From Solibacillus sp. FSL R5-0449 (GTDB taxonomy: Bacteria; Bacillota; Bacilli; Bacillales_A; Planococcaceae): 64,000 nucleotides of DNA. The notes under the pieces were generated by a model that was not told the origin of the DNA, made no database searches, and saw only the letters and a list, made by a program, of their open reading frames with translations. The DNA lies in the NCBI RefSeq assembly GCF_037975215.1, contig NZ_CP150239.1, positions 1,464,001 through 1,528,000 of the forward strand, given 5' to 3'. Every line of letters begins with the position of its first letter. The first letter of the stretch is position 1. This document shows, piece after piece, positions 1-8,777 of the stretch. Both the position numbers and the translations under genes were made by a program.

Positions 1-1368
1 ACAATCGAAGTAATTAACCCTGCGACAGAGGAAGTAGTAGGTAAGATTAGCAGCGGGACGAAAGAAGATGTGAATCGAGCGGTCCAGGCAGCGAATGAGG
101 CTTTCCCTTCCTTTTCAAAAATGTCGGTGGATGATCGAATTAAGCTGTTGGAAGCGATTGCTGAAGAATATGAAAATCGTAAAGATGATTTAGTGAAAAT
201 AATGACCGCTGAGTTAGGTGCACCTATTACCAAATCGGAGGAAATCCATTTTAAGATGGGGCTAACGCACTTTAAAGAAGCGGCAGAACAATTGAAGACA
301 TTTAAATTTACCGAAAAAAGAGAGAAATCATATATTCAAAAAGAACCGATTGGAGTAGCCGGGCTGATTACACCGTGGAATTTCCCGACAAATCAGCTTT
401 CCACAAAGCTTGCAAGTGCACTGGCGGCCGGTTGTACGATGGTAGTAAAACCTGCTTCCCAAACACCGTTTGCAGCGGTCATTCTGGCAGAAATTTTGGA
501 TAAAGCGGGTGTTCCAAAAGGAGTCTTTAATCTTGTAAACGGTTCAGGTTCAACAGTAGGTGAAGCAATCAGTACACATCCGGATGTGGACATTGTATCG
601 TTTACCGGATCAGGTGAAGTTGGCAGCGGATTAATGAAAAATGCTGCTGAAGATATTAAAAATATTTCATTGGAACTTGGCGGCAAATCACCATTTGTTA
701 TTTTAAAAGATGCGGATGTAAAGGAAGCAGCAAAAGCGGCATTAGGACAAATTGCTATGAATACAGGGCAAGTTTGTTCCGCGGCAACCCGCATGATTGT
801 ACCGGAAGAAATGCATGATGAATTCATTGAAGCAATGAAAGAATTTGTTACGGAATTTCCAGTAGGGGATCCACAGGATAAAAATACATTTATGGGTCCT
901 CAAGTTTCCAAAGATCAGTGGGAGACCGTTCAGTCCTACATTAAAAAAGGTGAAGAAGAAGGTGCAACCATTGCAATCGGTGGGCCAGGCAGACCAGATG
1001 GAATTAATAAAGGTTTCTTCTCACAAATTACGGTATTTACGAATGTGAAAAACGATATGACCATTGCACAGGAGGAAATCTTTGGTCCGGTTATGTCGGT
1101 CATCAAGTACAAAGATTTAGACGAAGCCATTGATATTGCTAATGATACGATTTATGGACTTGCCGGATATGTATTCGGTAATGATAAAGAAGACCTGAAG
1201 AAAGTCGCATTCTCCATTCGAGCAGGGCAAATTCGTATTAACGATAGTGAAACGGATCGTTCAGCACCATTCGGCGGATTTAAACAATCTGGTATTGGCC
1301 GTGAATGGGGCGATTATGGTATCGAGGAGTTTCTTGAGCCAAAAGCGATTATGGGAATGCCGTTCTAA
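1..1368 (+). CDS. NAD(P)-dependent aldehyde dehydrogenase (5' end cut by window)
   Basis: The reading frame is open from the first base, so the 455 visible residues lack only a short N-terminus; the internal GTG at 70 is not the start because the conserved [12 protein letters not shown] stretch lies before it. It oxidises an aldehyde to the acid in the cytoplasm using NAD(P)+. Family signatures are present: the PWNFP nucleotide-site motif, [16 protein letters not shown] with the general-base Glu, GQVCSA with the catalytic Cys, and EEIFGPV near the C-terminus. Usual family length is about 475-490 residues. A hairpin plus T-run follows immediately. Substrate cannot be told from sequence. Confidence 0.93.
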   Translation, partial: TIEVINPATEEVVGKISSGTKEDVNRAVQAANEAFPSFSKMSVDDRIKLLEAIAEEYENRKDDLVKIMTAELGAPITKSEEIHFKMGLTHFKEAAEQLKTFKFTEKREKSYIQKEPIGVAGLITPWNFPTNQLSTKLASALAAGCTMVVKPASQTPFAAVILAEILDKAGVPKGVFNLVNGSGSTVGEAISTHPDVDIVSFTGSGEVGSGLMKNAAEDIKNISLELGGKSPFVILKDADVKEAAKAALGQIAMNTGQVCSAATRMIVPEEMHDEFIEAMKEFVTEFPVGDPQDKNTFMGPQVSKDQWETVQSYIKKGEEEGATIAIGGPGRPDGINKGFFSQITVFTNVKNDMTIAQEEIFGPVMSVIKYKDLDEAIDIANDTIYGLAGYVFGNDKEDLKKVAFSIRAGQIRINDSETDRSAPFGGFKQSGIGREWGDYGIEEFLEPKAIMGMPF

Positions 1369-1376
1369 TTGGAAAG

Positions 1377-1410
1377 CTGTCCAAGTGTTTGTAACTTGGG
1401 CAGTTTTTTT
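1377..1410 (+). terminator. Intrinsic terminator of the aldehyde dehydrogenase gene
   Basis: A ten-base-pair stem (CTGTCCAAGT pairing with ACTTGGGCAG, one G-U) with a seven-base loop is followed by seven T residues, nine bases after the stop codon. Confidence 0.9.
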
Positions 1411-1436
1411 GTCTTGAAGAAATTGAGGGAGATTTT

Positions 1437-1608
1437 ATTAGAACAGTTGGGGAGGATATTAGAAGAAATGCGCTGGTTATTTGAAGAACGGTAGAACATA
1501 TTAGAAGAGTTGCCGGCCTTATTAGAACAAACATTAAATAAATTAGAACTTCGAATTTTTATTAGAACAAATAAAAATATATTAGCAGATCTCAAAATTT
1601 ATTAGAAA
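1437..1608. repeat. Phased array of ATTAGAA motifs (21-bp period)
   Basis: ATTAGAA or a one-mismatch variant begins at 1437, 1458, 1479, 1500, 1521 and 1542, exactly 21 bp apart, then at 1561, 1581 and 1601 (spacings 19, 20, 20). The 12-14 bases between units are unrelated to each other, so this is a periodic motif array, not a simple tandem duplication. About two DNA helical turns separate units, placing all motifs on one face of the helix. No CRISPR-like repeat length or spacer uniformity is seen. Function unknown. Confidence 0.8.
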
Positions 1609-1649
1609 ATCATTGACGGAAATTCCTTTAGGCACCCTTCAAATTAAAG

Positions 1650-1658
1650 TTATCCACA
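1650..1658 (+). promoter_or_regulatory. Perfect DnaA-box consensus (TTATCCACA)
   Basis: A single TTATCCACA lies 42 bp beyond the last ATTAGAA unit, in the gap between a terminator and the 3' end of the next gene. It matches the consensus DnaA box exactly. One nine-base match can occur by chance in 64 kb on two strands, and no second box is evident nearby, so function is uncertain. Confidence 0.35.
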
Positions 1659-1743
1659 AGTAACTAAATTATTGCGCGGGAAATTTTTGAATTATCTGAT
1701 ATTAGATGGAGTGTTCTCAATATTTGTAAAGCTACATTCTTTC

Positions 1744-1779
1744 AAAATAAAAAGCATCGGAAATAAATTTCCCGATGCT
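1744..1779 (-). terminator. Intrinsic terminator of the betaine-binding lipoprotein gene
   Basis: On the minus strand the stem AGCATCGG/CCGATGCT, extended by AAT/ATT pairs, is followed by a T-rich run. Confidence 0.85.
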
Positions 1780-1788
1780 ATTGTATGA

Positions 1789-2673
1789 CTATTTTTTTGG
1801 AGCTAAATCTTCAATCGAATCAATATCCATATATGCTGGAACAACAAAGCCAAGTCGTGCCCCTTTTAAATTTTCGCCTAAATCAATAAAGTCATCTTTG
1901 TGCTTTTCGTAAAAGGATTCATGGGTAATCGGCAGCCATGGAGCTAATGAAATATCCCCATTTCCCGTTGAAATCGCCTGGAACATAATTGCTGGGTCAA
2001 CTGGAGTGATTTCGGTATCAAAGCCATGCTGTTCCAATATAGCTGCGATGACATGTGATGAAGCATCTTCAGTATCCCAAGGAGTTGAAATAATACTAAT
2101 TTTTTCACCGTTTCCTTTTTCAACGCCATCAGTCCATTCTGCAATCGTATCCGAATTTTCCTCTACCCACTTATTTGCAGCATCCTCAAAGTTTGAATCT
2201 TGGGCATCGGTCATGACCGTTTCCATATCTTCCGGCTCCCAATAAAAGCGATCCACTATTGTATAAGCGTTCGGTAAATCTTCTTTAAAGCCTTTTCGTA
2301 CAATCGTATTAATATTTTCAATTTCACCTAATGATTTTTTAGGATCCTCCAAATATTTCAGATCATATTTTGCGAACATCCAGTGAGGGTTCCAGCCTGT
2401 AAATATAATGGGTTCTTCATTTTTATAAGCTTTATCCAGTTCGCCCAGCATACCTGCCGTAGAACTTTCTGTAAGGTTCCAGTTATTTAGATTTTCATAA
2501 TCTTGTAAAGCATTATTTGCTAATTCCATTGTTCCGCTTCCTGGTTCAATGCCATTAATCGTGTAGTTTAATTTTTCTTCAATTGTAGCACTGCTATCAT
2601 CCTGATTATTACAACCAGCTAAAAGCAGACCCGATAATGCTACTGAAAATAATCCTAATTTTTTAAAATGCAT
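1789..2673 (-). CDS. Glycine betaine/proline ABC transporter substrate-binding lipoprotein (OpuAC/ProX type)
   Basis: The 294-residue protein has a lipoprotein signal peptide ending in the lipobox LLAGC (Cys near residue 21), so it should be anchored to the outer face of the membrane. The remainder resembles OpuAC-type periplasmic-binding domains for quaternary ammonium osmoprotectants: GWNPHWMFAKYDLKYLEDP early, then a second lobe with AAILEQHGF and ISLAPWLPITH. A GGGAG ribosome site precedes the ATG. No intact permease or ATPase is adjacent; the divergent neighbour is a decayed ATPase of the same system, so this may be an orphan binding protein using a transporter encoded elsewhere. Ligand is inferred from family. 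Confidence 0.88.
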   Translation of the reverse strand: MHFKKLGLFSVALSGLLLAGCNNQDDSSATIEEKLNYTINGIEPGSGTMELANNALQDYENLNNWNLTESSTAGMLGELDKAYKNEEPIIFTGWNPHWMFAKYDLKYLEDPKKSLGEIENINTIVRKGFKEDLPNAYTIVDRFYWEPEDMETVMTDAQDSNFEDAANKWVEENSDTIAEWTDGVEKGNGEKISIISTPWDTEDASSHVIAAILEQHGFDTEITPVDPAIMFQAISTGNGDISLAPWLPITHESFYEKHKDDFIDLGENLKGARLGFVVPAYMDIDSIEDLAPKK

Positions 2674-2985
2674 AATACGCTCCCTTTATTCCTTTTATAA
2701 TGTAACAACCTTAAACATTTTACGAATTGTTACTTGGTTTATAATTATTAACTTAAACTTTATTTTTGTCAATTCGAAATCGTAAAAAAATACTATATAG
2801 AAATAAAAAAGTCGGATGGAAACCGTTAAATATTACAAAATTTTATTGGAGATTACGTAATAAACTATAAAATTACAATATTGCAATTTAAATGTCTCCA
2901 TTGTTACGTTTCTGAAAAGCGGGGTTTATAAATAAAGTATTTTATCAAAATAGGATTACGATAAATGGGAAAAGGAATGAGCTCT
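2674..2985. other. AT-rich divergent intergenic region
   Basis: This 312-bp gap lies between the betaine-binding protein gene and the ATPase remnant. It holds a ribosome binding site on each side and very AT-rich sequence that presumably carries divergent promoters. No open reading frame, RNA motif or strong hairpin was recognised. Confidence 0.5.
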
Positions 2986-3209
2986 ATGCTACATATCGAA
3001 AACTTACGCAAAGTATACCGTGGTGGGAAAGTGACCGTTGATAACTTAACTCTAGATATTAAAAAGAGGAGTTTATCGCATTTATTGGGACGAGCGGTAG
3101 TGGTAAAACGACAGCTCTTCGTATGCTGAACCGCATGGTAGAACCTATTAGCGGAACAATTTCAATAAACAGGAAAGAGATTACGAAGATGAATCCGGTT
3201 ACTCAATAA
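2986..3209 (+). pseudogene. Remnant of glycine betaine ABC transporter ATP-binding protein
   Basis: Translation starts MLHIENLRKVYRGGKV and continues as an OpuA/OpuC-type ATPase for about 26 residues. At about 3063-3070 the frame shifts: the continuation FIAFIGTSGSGKTTALRMLNR, containing the Walker A motif, lies in another frame. The sequence then ends at TAA after roughly 75 codons, whereas the family runs to 320-400 residues with signature, Walker B and CBS domains. A good ribosome site (AAAAGGA) is kept and a terminator follows directly, so most of the gene was deleted. It was probably the partner of the divergent binding lipoprotein. Confidence 0.88.
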
Positions 3210-3218
3210 CCGAACTTT

Positions 3219-3248
3219 AACACCTATTTTCAAAATAGGTGTTTTTTT
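3219..3248 (+). terminator. Intrinsic terminator after ATPase remnant
   Basis: A perfect palindrome with arms AACACCTATTTT and AAAATAGGTGTT around a single C is followed by a run of T residues. Confidence 0.85.
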
Positions 3249-3485
3249 ATTCTTTTGGGAATAATTTGAACTATTGATCTTGATAACTGGTAATGTTTTG
3301 AAAAGAGGTAAGAGGGAGGAATTAATTTTTATGGTATTGATCAAACGGTTAGATATATGGCTTATCGGCTTTAACATTTCATAATAATTAGTTGAATATT
3401 AACAAAAGTGAAACTATTTTGAATTTAAGTTCGTAATATATAAGTGTAAACAGATGTTTACGAGAAAGAGATAGGGGGATGAAGA

Positions 3486-5711
3486 GTGGTAACTTTTAAA
3501 AAGGCGGGTGCCATGCTAACTGCAACAGCGCTATCTGTTGGGTTATTAGCACCGATTGCTAGTGCTTCAACATTAGGGAATGAACGAATGGAGACATTAC
3601 CGATTCAGGTCGCACAAGCAAATACTACAGTAACAAAAGCAGATTTAATAAAGCGTTTCCGAGAATTATTTCCAAATGAGTTCCTGCATGTATCGGAAAA
3701 AGACTTTCATAGCGGGGCTGGATACTCACATCATTCAGACACTACGGTGCGTTATGAACTTTATTTCTCAAAGAATATTAATGATCAATATGAACATGGG
3801 AGCTTTGTTTTCGTAGGGGATACGTTAGAGTTGGAGCAATTCTATTATCAACCTGTATACACAAAGGATGTATTATTCCCGGCAAAATATTCAAAAGAAG
3901 AAGTGAAAAAATCAGCGGATAAATTTATGGAAAAGTTCAGTAAAGGCGAAGGGTATGAGCTTGTGCCGAACCCATACGATTATTACTCTCCATCTATATT
4001 AACGCAGCCTGTTGAATACTCATTTAATTATGAGAAGAAAAATTCAGGAATTCCAATTTCAGATCAAACTATCAATATTCGTGTACTAGGAGATGGAACA
4101 GTATCATCTTTTTATAGAACAACCTCTTCAAAAAATAATTTCACATATGATGACCCATCAAAAAAACAAGATGAATCATCCGTTGCTAACCGCGTTCAAG
4201 ATGCTTTAAAAGCACAATTGTCTTATACAATTATACCGGATTATTCAACAGGAAATCATAAAGTGAAGTTAGTTTATGAACCGAATAGCCAGGTTATTTC
4301 AGGTATCCATGCGCTAACAGGGGAATGGTTCACTATGGACGGACTCTCATCAACAATATCTGCTAAACCAATTACACCAATTGTATCAGCGCCATTAGCG
4401 TCAAAACAGCCGAACATGACAGCAGCTCAGGCACGAGCATTGGCTGAAAAATTGCTTGCAACAGATATAAAAGGTGTTCAACTGGAGATTGGAGCGGTTG
4501 ATGAAACAACTTCGGAGTCGGGTAAAGAAGTATTCAACATTCAATATATGTATAACTATCGTAATGGTGGAACAGGGACTGTACTAACAATTGATAAAGC
4601 AACAGGGGAATTCATTAATTACAGTGATATAAAAAGTAGTCTCGAAGTAGATAATGATGACAGCAAAGATGAAGTGAAATTAACACAAAAACAGGCATTG
4701 GATAAAGCGATCGCTCTTGTAAAAGAATGGATCCCTTCATCTGCTCACAAGTATGCATTGCCGGTAAATGAAGGCTACCATGAGACCTACAATAATAGTT
4801 ATAACTTTACATTCCCGCGCATCGAGAATGGCTTAACGGTAATGGGGGATAGTGTCTCAGTAAGTGTCGATGCCAAAACAGGTGATTTAGTCAACTTATA
4901 CATGAGCGACTATGGTGATTTGGAGTACCCGGCAGTAACGGATATTTTAGCTGAACAGGAAGCAACAAAAATGTTGAAGGATGAGTTGAAACTGAAACTG
5001 CAATATGTGAATCATCCAAAAGTAGGGAATGAGCAGCATTACAGTTTAGCATACCAACCAGTCTTCAAAGAACGGTCTGCTGGCATTGATGCCAAAACAG
5101 GTGAATGGTTAGATGCATCTGGAATGGCCAATGCGGACAAGCCGAAAATCGAGCATCCAAAAGCTGCCGAAGAATTAAATTATTTAATTCATGCAGGTAT
5201 TTTAGAAGTTAACGAAAAGTTTAACCCGGATGCCGCTATTACAAAAGAGGAAGCATTAAAAGTATTACTGAAATCCGTAACATACATGTATTACAGCTCT
5301 AGATACAATGATTTTGAAATGGCGGACGAATCATTTACTGATATAACGCCAGACGATCCTTCATATGCATTTGTCTCTCGTGCATTAAAGATGGGAATGC
5401 TCGATGCATCTACTAAAACCTTTAATCCTCAGACAGCTCTTACTAATCAGGAGCTGGCAAAATGGGTAATTGGAACACTGAAACTAAATAAACCTGCACA
5501 ACTGAGTGATATATATGAATTGAAATACAGTGATGCCGCACTAGTAGATAAGGAATTACGTGGTCACGTGGCATTAGCGTATGCAATGGGATTACTTGAA
5601 GCTGAAAATAATCAGTTGAAGCCAACTAGTGAAGTTACGTATGCACAATTAGCTCAAGTGACAATTCGTTTAGCACATAAAATGAACGAATATCAGATTA
5701 ATAACTATTAA
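3486..5711 (+). CDS. Secreted YcdB/YcdC-domain protein with C-terminal SLH repeats
   Basis: The GTG start follows AGGGGGATG. The 741-residue product has a Sec signal peptide (about residues 1-28, ending IASAS). The central part carries repeated YcdB/PepSY-like units in which similar blocks recur, for example QALTGEWFTMDG, KATGEFINYSD, KTGDLVNLYMSDYG and KTGEWLDASG. Residues about 555-735 form three degenerate S-layer homology modules with the typical xFxPxxxITKEEALKxLLK pattern, which bind secondary cell-wall polymer. It is therefore a surface-anchored protein. YcdB-family proteins are of uncertain function, and PepSY-type domains are thought to modulate peptidases, but no catalytic residues are visible. 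Confidence 0.82.
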   Translation: MVTFKKAGAMLTATALSVGLLAPIASASTLGNERMETLPIQVAQANTTVTKADLIKRFRELFPNEFLHVSEKDFHSGAGYSHHSDTTVRYELYFSKNINDQYEHGSFVFVGDTLELEQFYYQPVYTKDVLFPAKYSKEEVKKSADKFMEKFSKGEGYELVPNPYDYYSPSILTQPVEYSFNYEKKNSGIPISDQTINIRVLGDGTVSSFYRTTSSKNNFTYDDPSKKQDESSVANRVQDALKAQLSYTIIPDYSTGNHKVKLVYEPNSQVISGIHALTGEWFTMDGLSSTISAKPITPIVSAPLASKQPNMTAAQARALAEKLLATDIKGVQLEIGAVDETTSESGKEVFNIQYMYNYRNGGTGTVLTIDKATGEFINYSDIKSSLEVDNDDSKDEVKLTQKQALDKAIALVKEWIPSSAHKYALPVNEGYHETYNNSYNFTFPRIENGLTVMGDSVSVSVDAKTGDLVNLYMSDYGDLEYPAVTDILAEQEATKMLKDELKLKLQYVNHPKVGNEQHYSLAYQPVFKERSAGIDAKTGEWLDASGMANADKPKIEHPKAAEELNYLIHAGILEVNEKFNPDAAITKEEALKVLLKSVTYMYYSSRYNDFEMADESFTDITPDDPSYAFVSRALKMGMLDASTKTFNPQTALTNQELAKWVIGTLKLNKPAQLSDIYELKYSDAALVDKELRGHVALAYAMGLLEAENNQLKPTSEVTYAQLAQVTIRLAHKMNEYQINNY

Positions 5712-5737
5712 AAGCAGGTTTAGTTTAAATGAAACAT

Positions 5738-5766
5738 CCCTTGCCATTTAAAACGGCAAGGGTTTT
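5738..5766 (+). terminator. Intrinsic terminator
   Basis: CCCTTGCC and GGCAAGGG pair around a nine-base loop and are followed by TTTT. Confidence 0.85.
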
Positions 5767-5831
5767 CATATGTAAATTACGGAGCTAAGAACGATTATTG
5801 CGTTGCGAAAATCAGAATGGTGGGATGATTA

Positions 5832-6341
5832 ATGGTTATTAATCGAAATGAAATTTACTTCCGAAAGTTGAAATTAGAAGATTTCAATGCTGTAGTTGAT
5901 TGGAGCAGGGATGAGCATTTTTGTGAAGCAAATGGTTGGCAAAAAAATAGAGATCATATGGAAGTGTTTAAATGGTGGGAACGTTGTGTAGCCAATCAAC
6001 AAAAAGATATGATTCGTCTGGGAATTGAATATAAAAATAGACTTATCGGTCATGCCGATTTAACCGAGATTAATGAAAATTGTGCTGAAATTGGTATTGC
6101 TATAGGTGACAGTACGCTCTGGAATATTGGCATTGGTACACGAATGATAGAGGAATTAATCAATTATGCAAATGAACAATTTGGAATTACCACATTTTAC
6201 GGAGAAACGCATGAAACAAATCATCGCTCCAGAAAATTGATGAAGAAAATTGGATTTAAAGAGGAAAGCCGTGTGGGAACAGATTTATACATAGGGAAAG
6301 AAGTTAAGTTAGTACAATATAAGTTGGTTTTGAAAGAATGA
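5832..6341 (+). CDS. GNAT-family N-acetyltransferase (RimJ/RimL-like)
   Basis: A 169-residue cytoplasmic protein with the GNAT fold: an N-terminal FRKLKLEDFNAVVDWSRDE strand-helix, the central EIGIAIGDSTLWNIGIGTRMIEEL region that corresponds to the acetyl-CoA pyrophosphate loop, and the C-terminal NHRSRKLMKKIGFKEE motif typical of the RimJ/RimL and Acetyltransf_3 subfamily. Start ATG at 5832 follows GGTGGGATGATTA. Likely an acetyl-CoA-dependent transferase acting on a protein N-terminus, an amine or an antibiotic-like small molecule; the acceptor is not predictable. It stands alone between terminators. Confidence 0.85.
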   Translation: MVINRNEIYFRKLKLEDFNAVVDWSRDEHFCEANGWQKNRDHMEVFKWWERCVANQQKDMIRLGIEYKNRLIGHADLTEINENCAEIGIAIGDSTLWNIGIGTRMIEELINYANEQFGITTFYGETHETNHRSRKLMKKIGFKEESRVGTDLYIGKEVKLVQYKLVLKE

Positions 6342-6420
6342 TAAGGTCTTTTAATGAAGAAGGAAAGGTATACATATTTGAATGCATTTAAGCCCATTAA
6401 TACATATGAACGAAAAAGAA

Positions 6421-6456
6421 GAGGTACAAATCATTATGAATTCGTACCTCTTTTTT
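6421..6456 (+). terminator. Bidirectional terminator between convergent genes
   Basis: GAGGTAC and GTACCTC pair around a 16-base loop and are followed by six T residues. A purine-rich stretch on the other side supplies a T-rich run for the convergent minus-strand gene. Confidence 0.75.
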
Positions 6457-6465
6457 GTGTTATTA

Positions 6466-7410
6466 CTATTTGCTGTTTTCCTTTTTATTCGCTTTTGAAC
6501 CCCAATAGGTAGCAAGAATCGGTCCGGAAATATTGTGCCAGAAACTGAAGATCGCACTCGGAACTGCCGATACGGGATCGAAGTGCGCCATCGCTAACTG
6601 TGCTCCTAAACCTGAATTTTGCATCCCAACTTCAATCGATACCGCTTTTTGATCATCGTATTTTAGTTTAAATAGTTTCGCTACCAAGTATCCAATTAAG
6701 TAGCCCAACCCGTTATGTAAAATAACAATGGCAAAAATGATTAATCCAGTTTCCAAAATTTTATCGCGGCTTCCGCTTACTACGGCTGCAACGATCATTA
6801 CGATCGCCACAACGGATATTGTTGGTAGGATATCAATGCTTTTCTCTACAATTGGTCTAAATAAGAATTGAGCAAGAATCCCTAAAATGATCGGGATCAA
6901 TACCACTTTAATAACCGACATAAACATGGCCATAAATGAAACCGGTAACCATTCGCTTGCTAATAAATAGATGAGAGCAGGTGTTACAAACGGTGCTAAT
7001 AATGTTGTGAATGATGTAATTGTAACAGATAATGCCGTATTACCTTTAGCGAGGAATGTCATAACGTTTGATGACGTACCCCCTGGACAACATCCTACTA
7101 AAATAACCCCAACCGCAATTTCAGGTGGTAAATTGAAAATTTTTGCTAACGCAAATGCAAGTAATGGCATAATGACAAATTGAGAAACAATCCCGATAAT
7201 TACGCCTTTCGGATATTGAAGAATTAATTTAAAGTCATCTAATTTTAATGTCATCCCCATACCAAACATGACAATTCCTAATAATATGGTGATGTAACTG
7301 CCGATCCAAGTGAAATATTCAGGTGTCCAAATTGCTAAACCTGCAGCAACAAGAACCCAAATCGCAAATGTATTTCCTGCAAACTTACCTATCTTCTGTA
7401 AAATTCCCAT
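6466..7410 (-). CDS. Bile acid:sodium symporter (BASS/SBF) family transporter
   Basis: This 314-residue integral membrane protein has about nine to ten hydrophobic segments. It shows BASS-family hallmarks: GIVMFGMGMTL early, VGCCPGGTSSNVMTFLAKG in the middle, and EVGMQNSGLGAQLA near residue 255, the segments that form the sodium and substrate sites in the bacterial ASBT structures. It is closest in character to B. subtilis YocS-type proteins (310-320 residues). Members move organic anions such as bile acids, pantoate or keto acids with sodium. The substrate is unknown here. It is monocistronic, with a GAGG ribosome site before the ATG. Confidence 0.9.
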   Translation of the reverse strand: MGILQKIGKFAGNTFAIWVLVAAGLAIWTPEYFTWIGSYITILLGIVMFGMGMTLKLDDFKLILQYPKGVIIGIVSQFVIMPLLAFALAKIFNLPPEIAVGVILVGCCPGGTSSNVMTFLAKGNTALSVTITSFTTLLAPFVTPALIYLLASEWLPVSFMAMFMSVIKVVLIPIILGILAQFLFRPIVEKSIDILPTISVVAIVMIVAAVVSGSRDKILETGLIIFAIVILHNGLGYLIGYLVAKLFKLKYDDQKAVSIEVGMQNSGLGAQLAMAHFDPVSAVPSAIFSFWHNISGPILATYWGSKANKKENSK

Positions 7411-7560
7411 GATGATGTAACCTCAGCTTTCTATTGAATTCATGTTATTGTAGTTTAATAAATTTATAATTGCAATAATTTTCTGAATTTTAAGCATTTT
7501 TGTTATTATTCTAGTGAATATAGTCTGAAACTTTTGGTGGAACATAAAAACATACATCAT

Positions 7561-7596
7561 AAAAAGGGGCTATGCAGAAAAATACTGCATAGCCCC
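7561..7596 (-). terminator. Intrinsic terminator of the LLM oxidoreductase gene
   Basis: A perfect 12-bp stem, GGGGCTATGCAG with CTGCATAGCCCC, has a seven-base loop and on the minus strand is followed by TTTTT. Confidence 0.9.
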
Positions 7597-7609
7597 TGAC
7601 CGATCATCT

Positions 7610-8656
7610 TTATCTCTTTTTCAATTTTGCTACTTCTTCACGCACAATTGGTGCAACTTTCGTACCTAAAAGTTCAATGGCATGCAGTACTTGGTCATGC
7701 GGCATAGAACCGACCGGCACGTGTAAGAAAAACCTTGAAATGCCGACATGTTCGTACAGATAGATGATTTTCTTCGCAACCGTTTCCACATCACCTACAT
7801 AAAGAGCGCCTTCCAAGCTTCGGGCCTCATCAAATGCTTCATGTGTATACGGAGCCCAGCCACGTTCGCGGCCTAGTTTCGTCATAGCCGCTGCTGTTGA
7901 CGGGAAAAACTGCTCTGTTGCAAGTTCTGTCGTATCTGCAATAAACCCGTGTGAATGGGAAGCGACGCGCAGCTTTGAAATATCATGTCCTGCTTTTTTC
8001 GCCACATCATAATACAATTGAACGATGCGCGCAAAATACAGAGGGCTTCCTCCGATAATTGCCAATGTTAACGGCAAGCCCAATGTAGCCGCACGGATTG
8101 CAGATTGTGGTGTACCGCCGCTCGCTATCCAAATCGGCAATTTTTCCTGTACAGGGCGGGGGTAGATACCGCGTCCTGGAATAGACGGGCGGAAATGGCC
8201 GGTTGATGACACAATCTCATTTTCCTGAAGATTTAATAAGAGATCGAGTTTTTCTTCAAAAAGCGCATCATAGTCATTCAAGTCATTGCCGAACAGCGGG
8301 AATGACTCAATGAATGAACCGCGGCCAGCCATAATTTCGGCGCGTCCGTTCGATAGTCCGTCAAGTGTCGCAAATTGCTGGAAGACACGTACCGGATCGT
8401 CAGATGAAAGCACCGTTACAGCGCTTGTTAGTCGAATCTGTTTTGTTTGCATTGCAGCCGCAGCGAGTACGACAGAGGGAACTGATGCTGCATAATCTTC
8501 GCGGTGATGTTCCCCGACACCATACACATCCAGTCCAACCGCATCCGCCAGCTTAATTTCTTCGACGATTTGCCGCAGTCGTTCGGCATGACTTACTGTT
8601 TCACCTGTTAGCACATCCGGTGTAGTTTCTGCAAAAGTTGAAATACCTATTTCCAT
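7610..8656 (-). CDS. LLM-class flavin-dependent oxidoreductase (luciferase-like)
   Basis: The 348-residue protein belongs to the bacterial luciferase-like monooxygenase superfamily, a TIM barrel using reduced FMN or F420. Visible signatures are VGVGEHHREDYAASVP near residue 50, LSSDDPVRVFQQFATLDGLSNGRAEI near residue 105 and PVQEKLPIWIASGGTPQSAIRAA near residue 185. These match the large group annotated as LLM class or MsnO8/CE1758-like oxidoreductase. Start ATG follows GGAGGTCATCAT. The protein is cytoplasmic; substrate unknown. It is monocistronic with its own terminator. Confidence 0.9.
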   Translation of the reverse strand: MEIGISTFAETTPDVLTGETVSHAERLRQIVEEIKLADAVGLDVYGVGEHHREDYAASVPSVVLAAAAMQTKQIRLTSAVTVLSSDDPVRVFQQFATLDGLSNGRAEIMAGRGSFIESFPLFGNDLNDYDALFEEKLDLLLNLQENEIVSSTGHFRPSIPGRGIYPRPVQEKLPIWIASGGTPQSAIRAATLGLPLTLAIIGGSPLYFARIVQLYYDVAKKAGHDISKLRVASHSHGFIADTTELATEQFFPSTAAAMTKLGRERGWAPYTHEAFDEARSLEGALYVGDVETVAKKIIYLYEHVGISRFFLHVPVGSMPHDQVLHAIELLGTKVAPIVREEVAKLKKR

Positions 8657-8777
8657 ATGATGACCTCCAATTAGTAAAGGGCTCGTTTCCTTTTCTTACT
8701 AGCATTACCATAACAATTATTGTAGTGCACACCGGTAGGAAATGAAAGAAATGTATCTCTCATAAAGAACAGTATCA

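Noticed and set aside
1365-1595. 76-codon minus-strand ORF with apparent seven-residue repeats
   Set aside because: The repeats come from the 21-bp ATTAGAA array (21 bp equals seven codons). No ribosome site, and it runs through the terminator of the aldehyde dehydrogenase gene.
1437-1608. CRISPR array
   Set aside because: The repeated unit is only seven to eight bases and the intervening sequence 12-14 bases, far below CRISPR dimensions, and no cas genes are present.
3331-3384. 17-residue ORF after GGGAGG
   Set aside because: Spacing from the ribosome-site-like sequence is about 12 bases, the product resembles nothing, and no terminator or conservation supports it.
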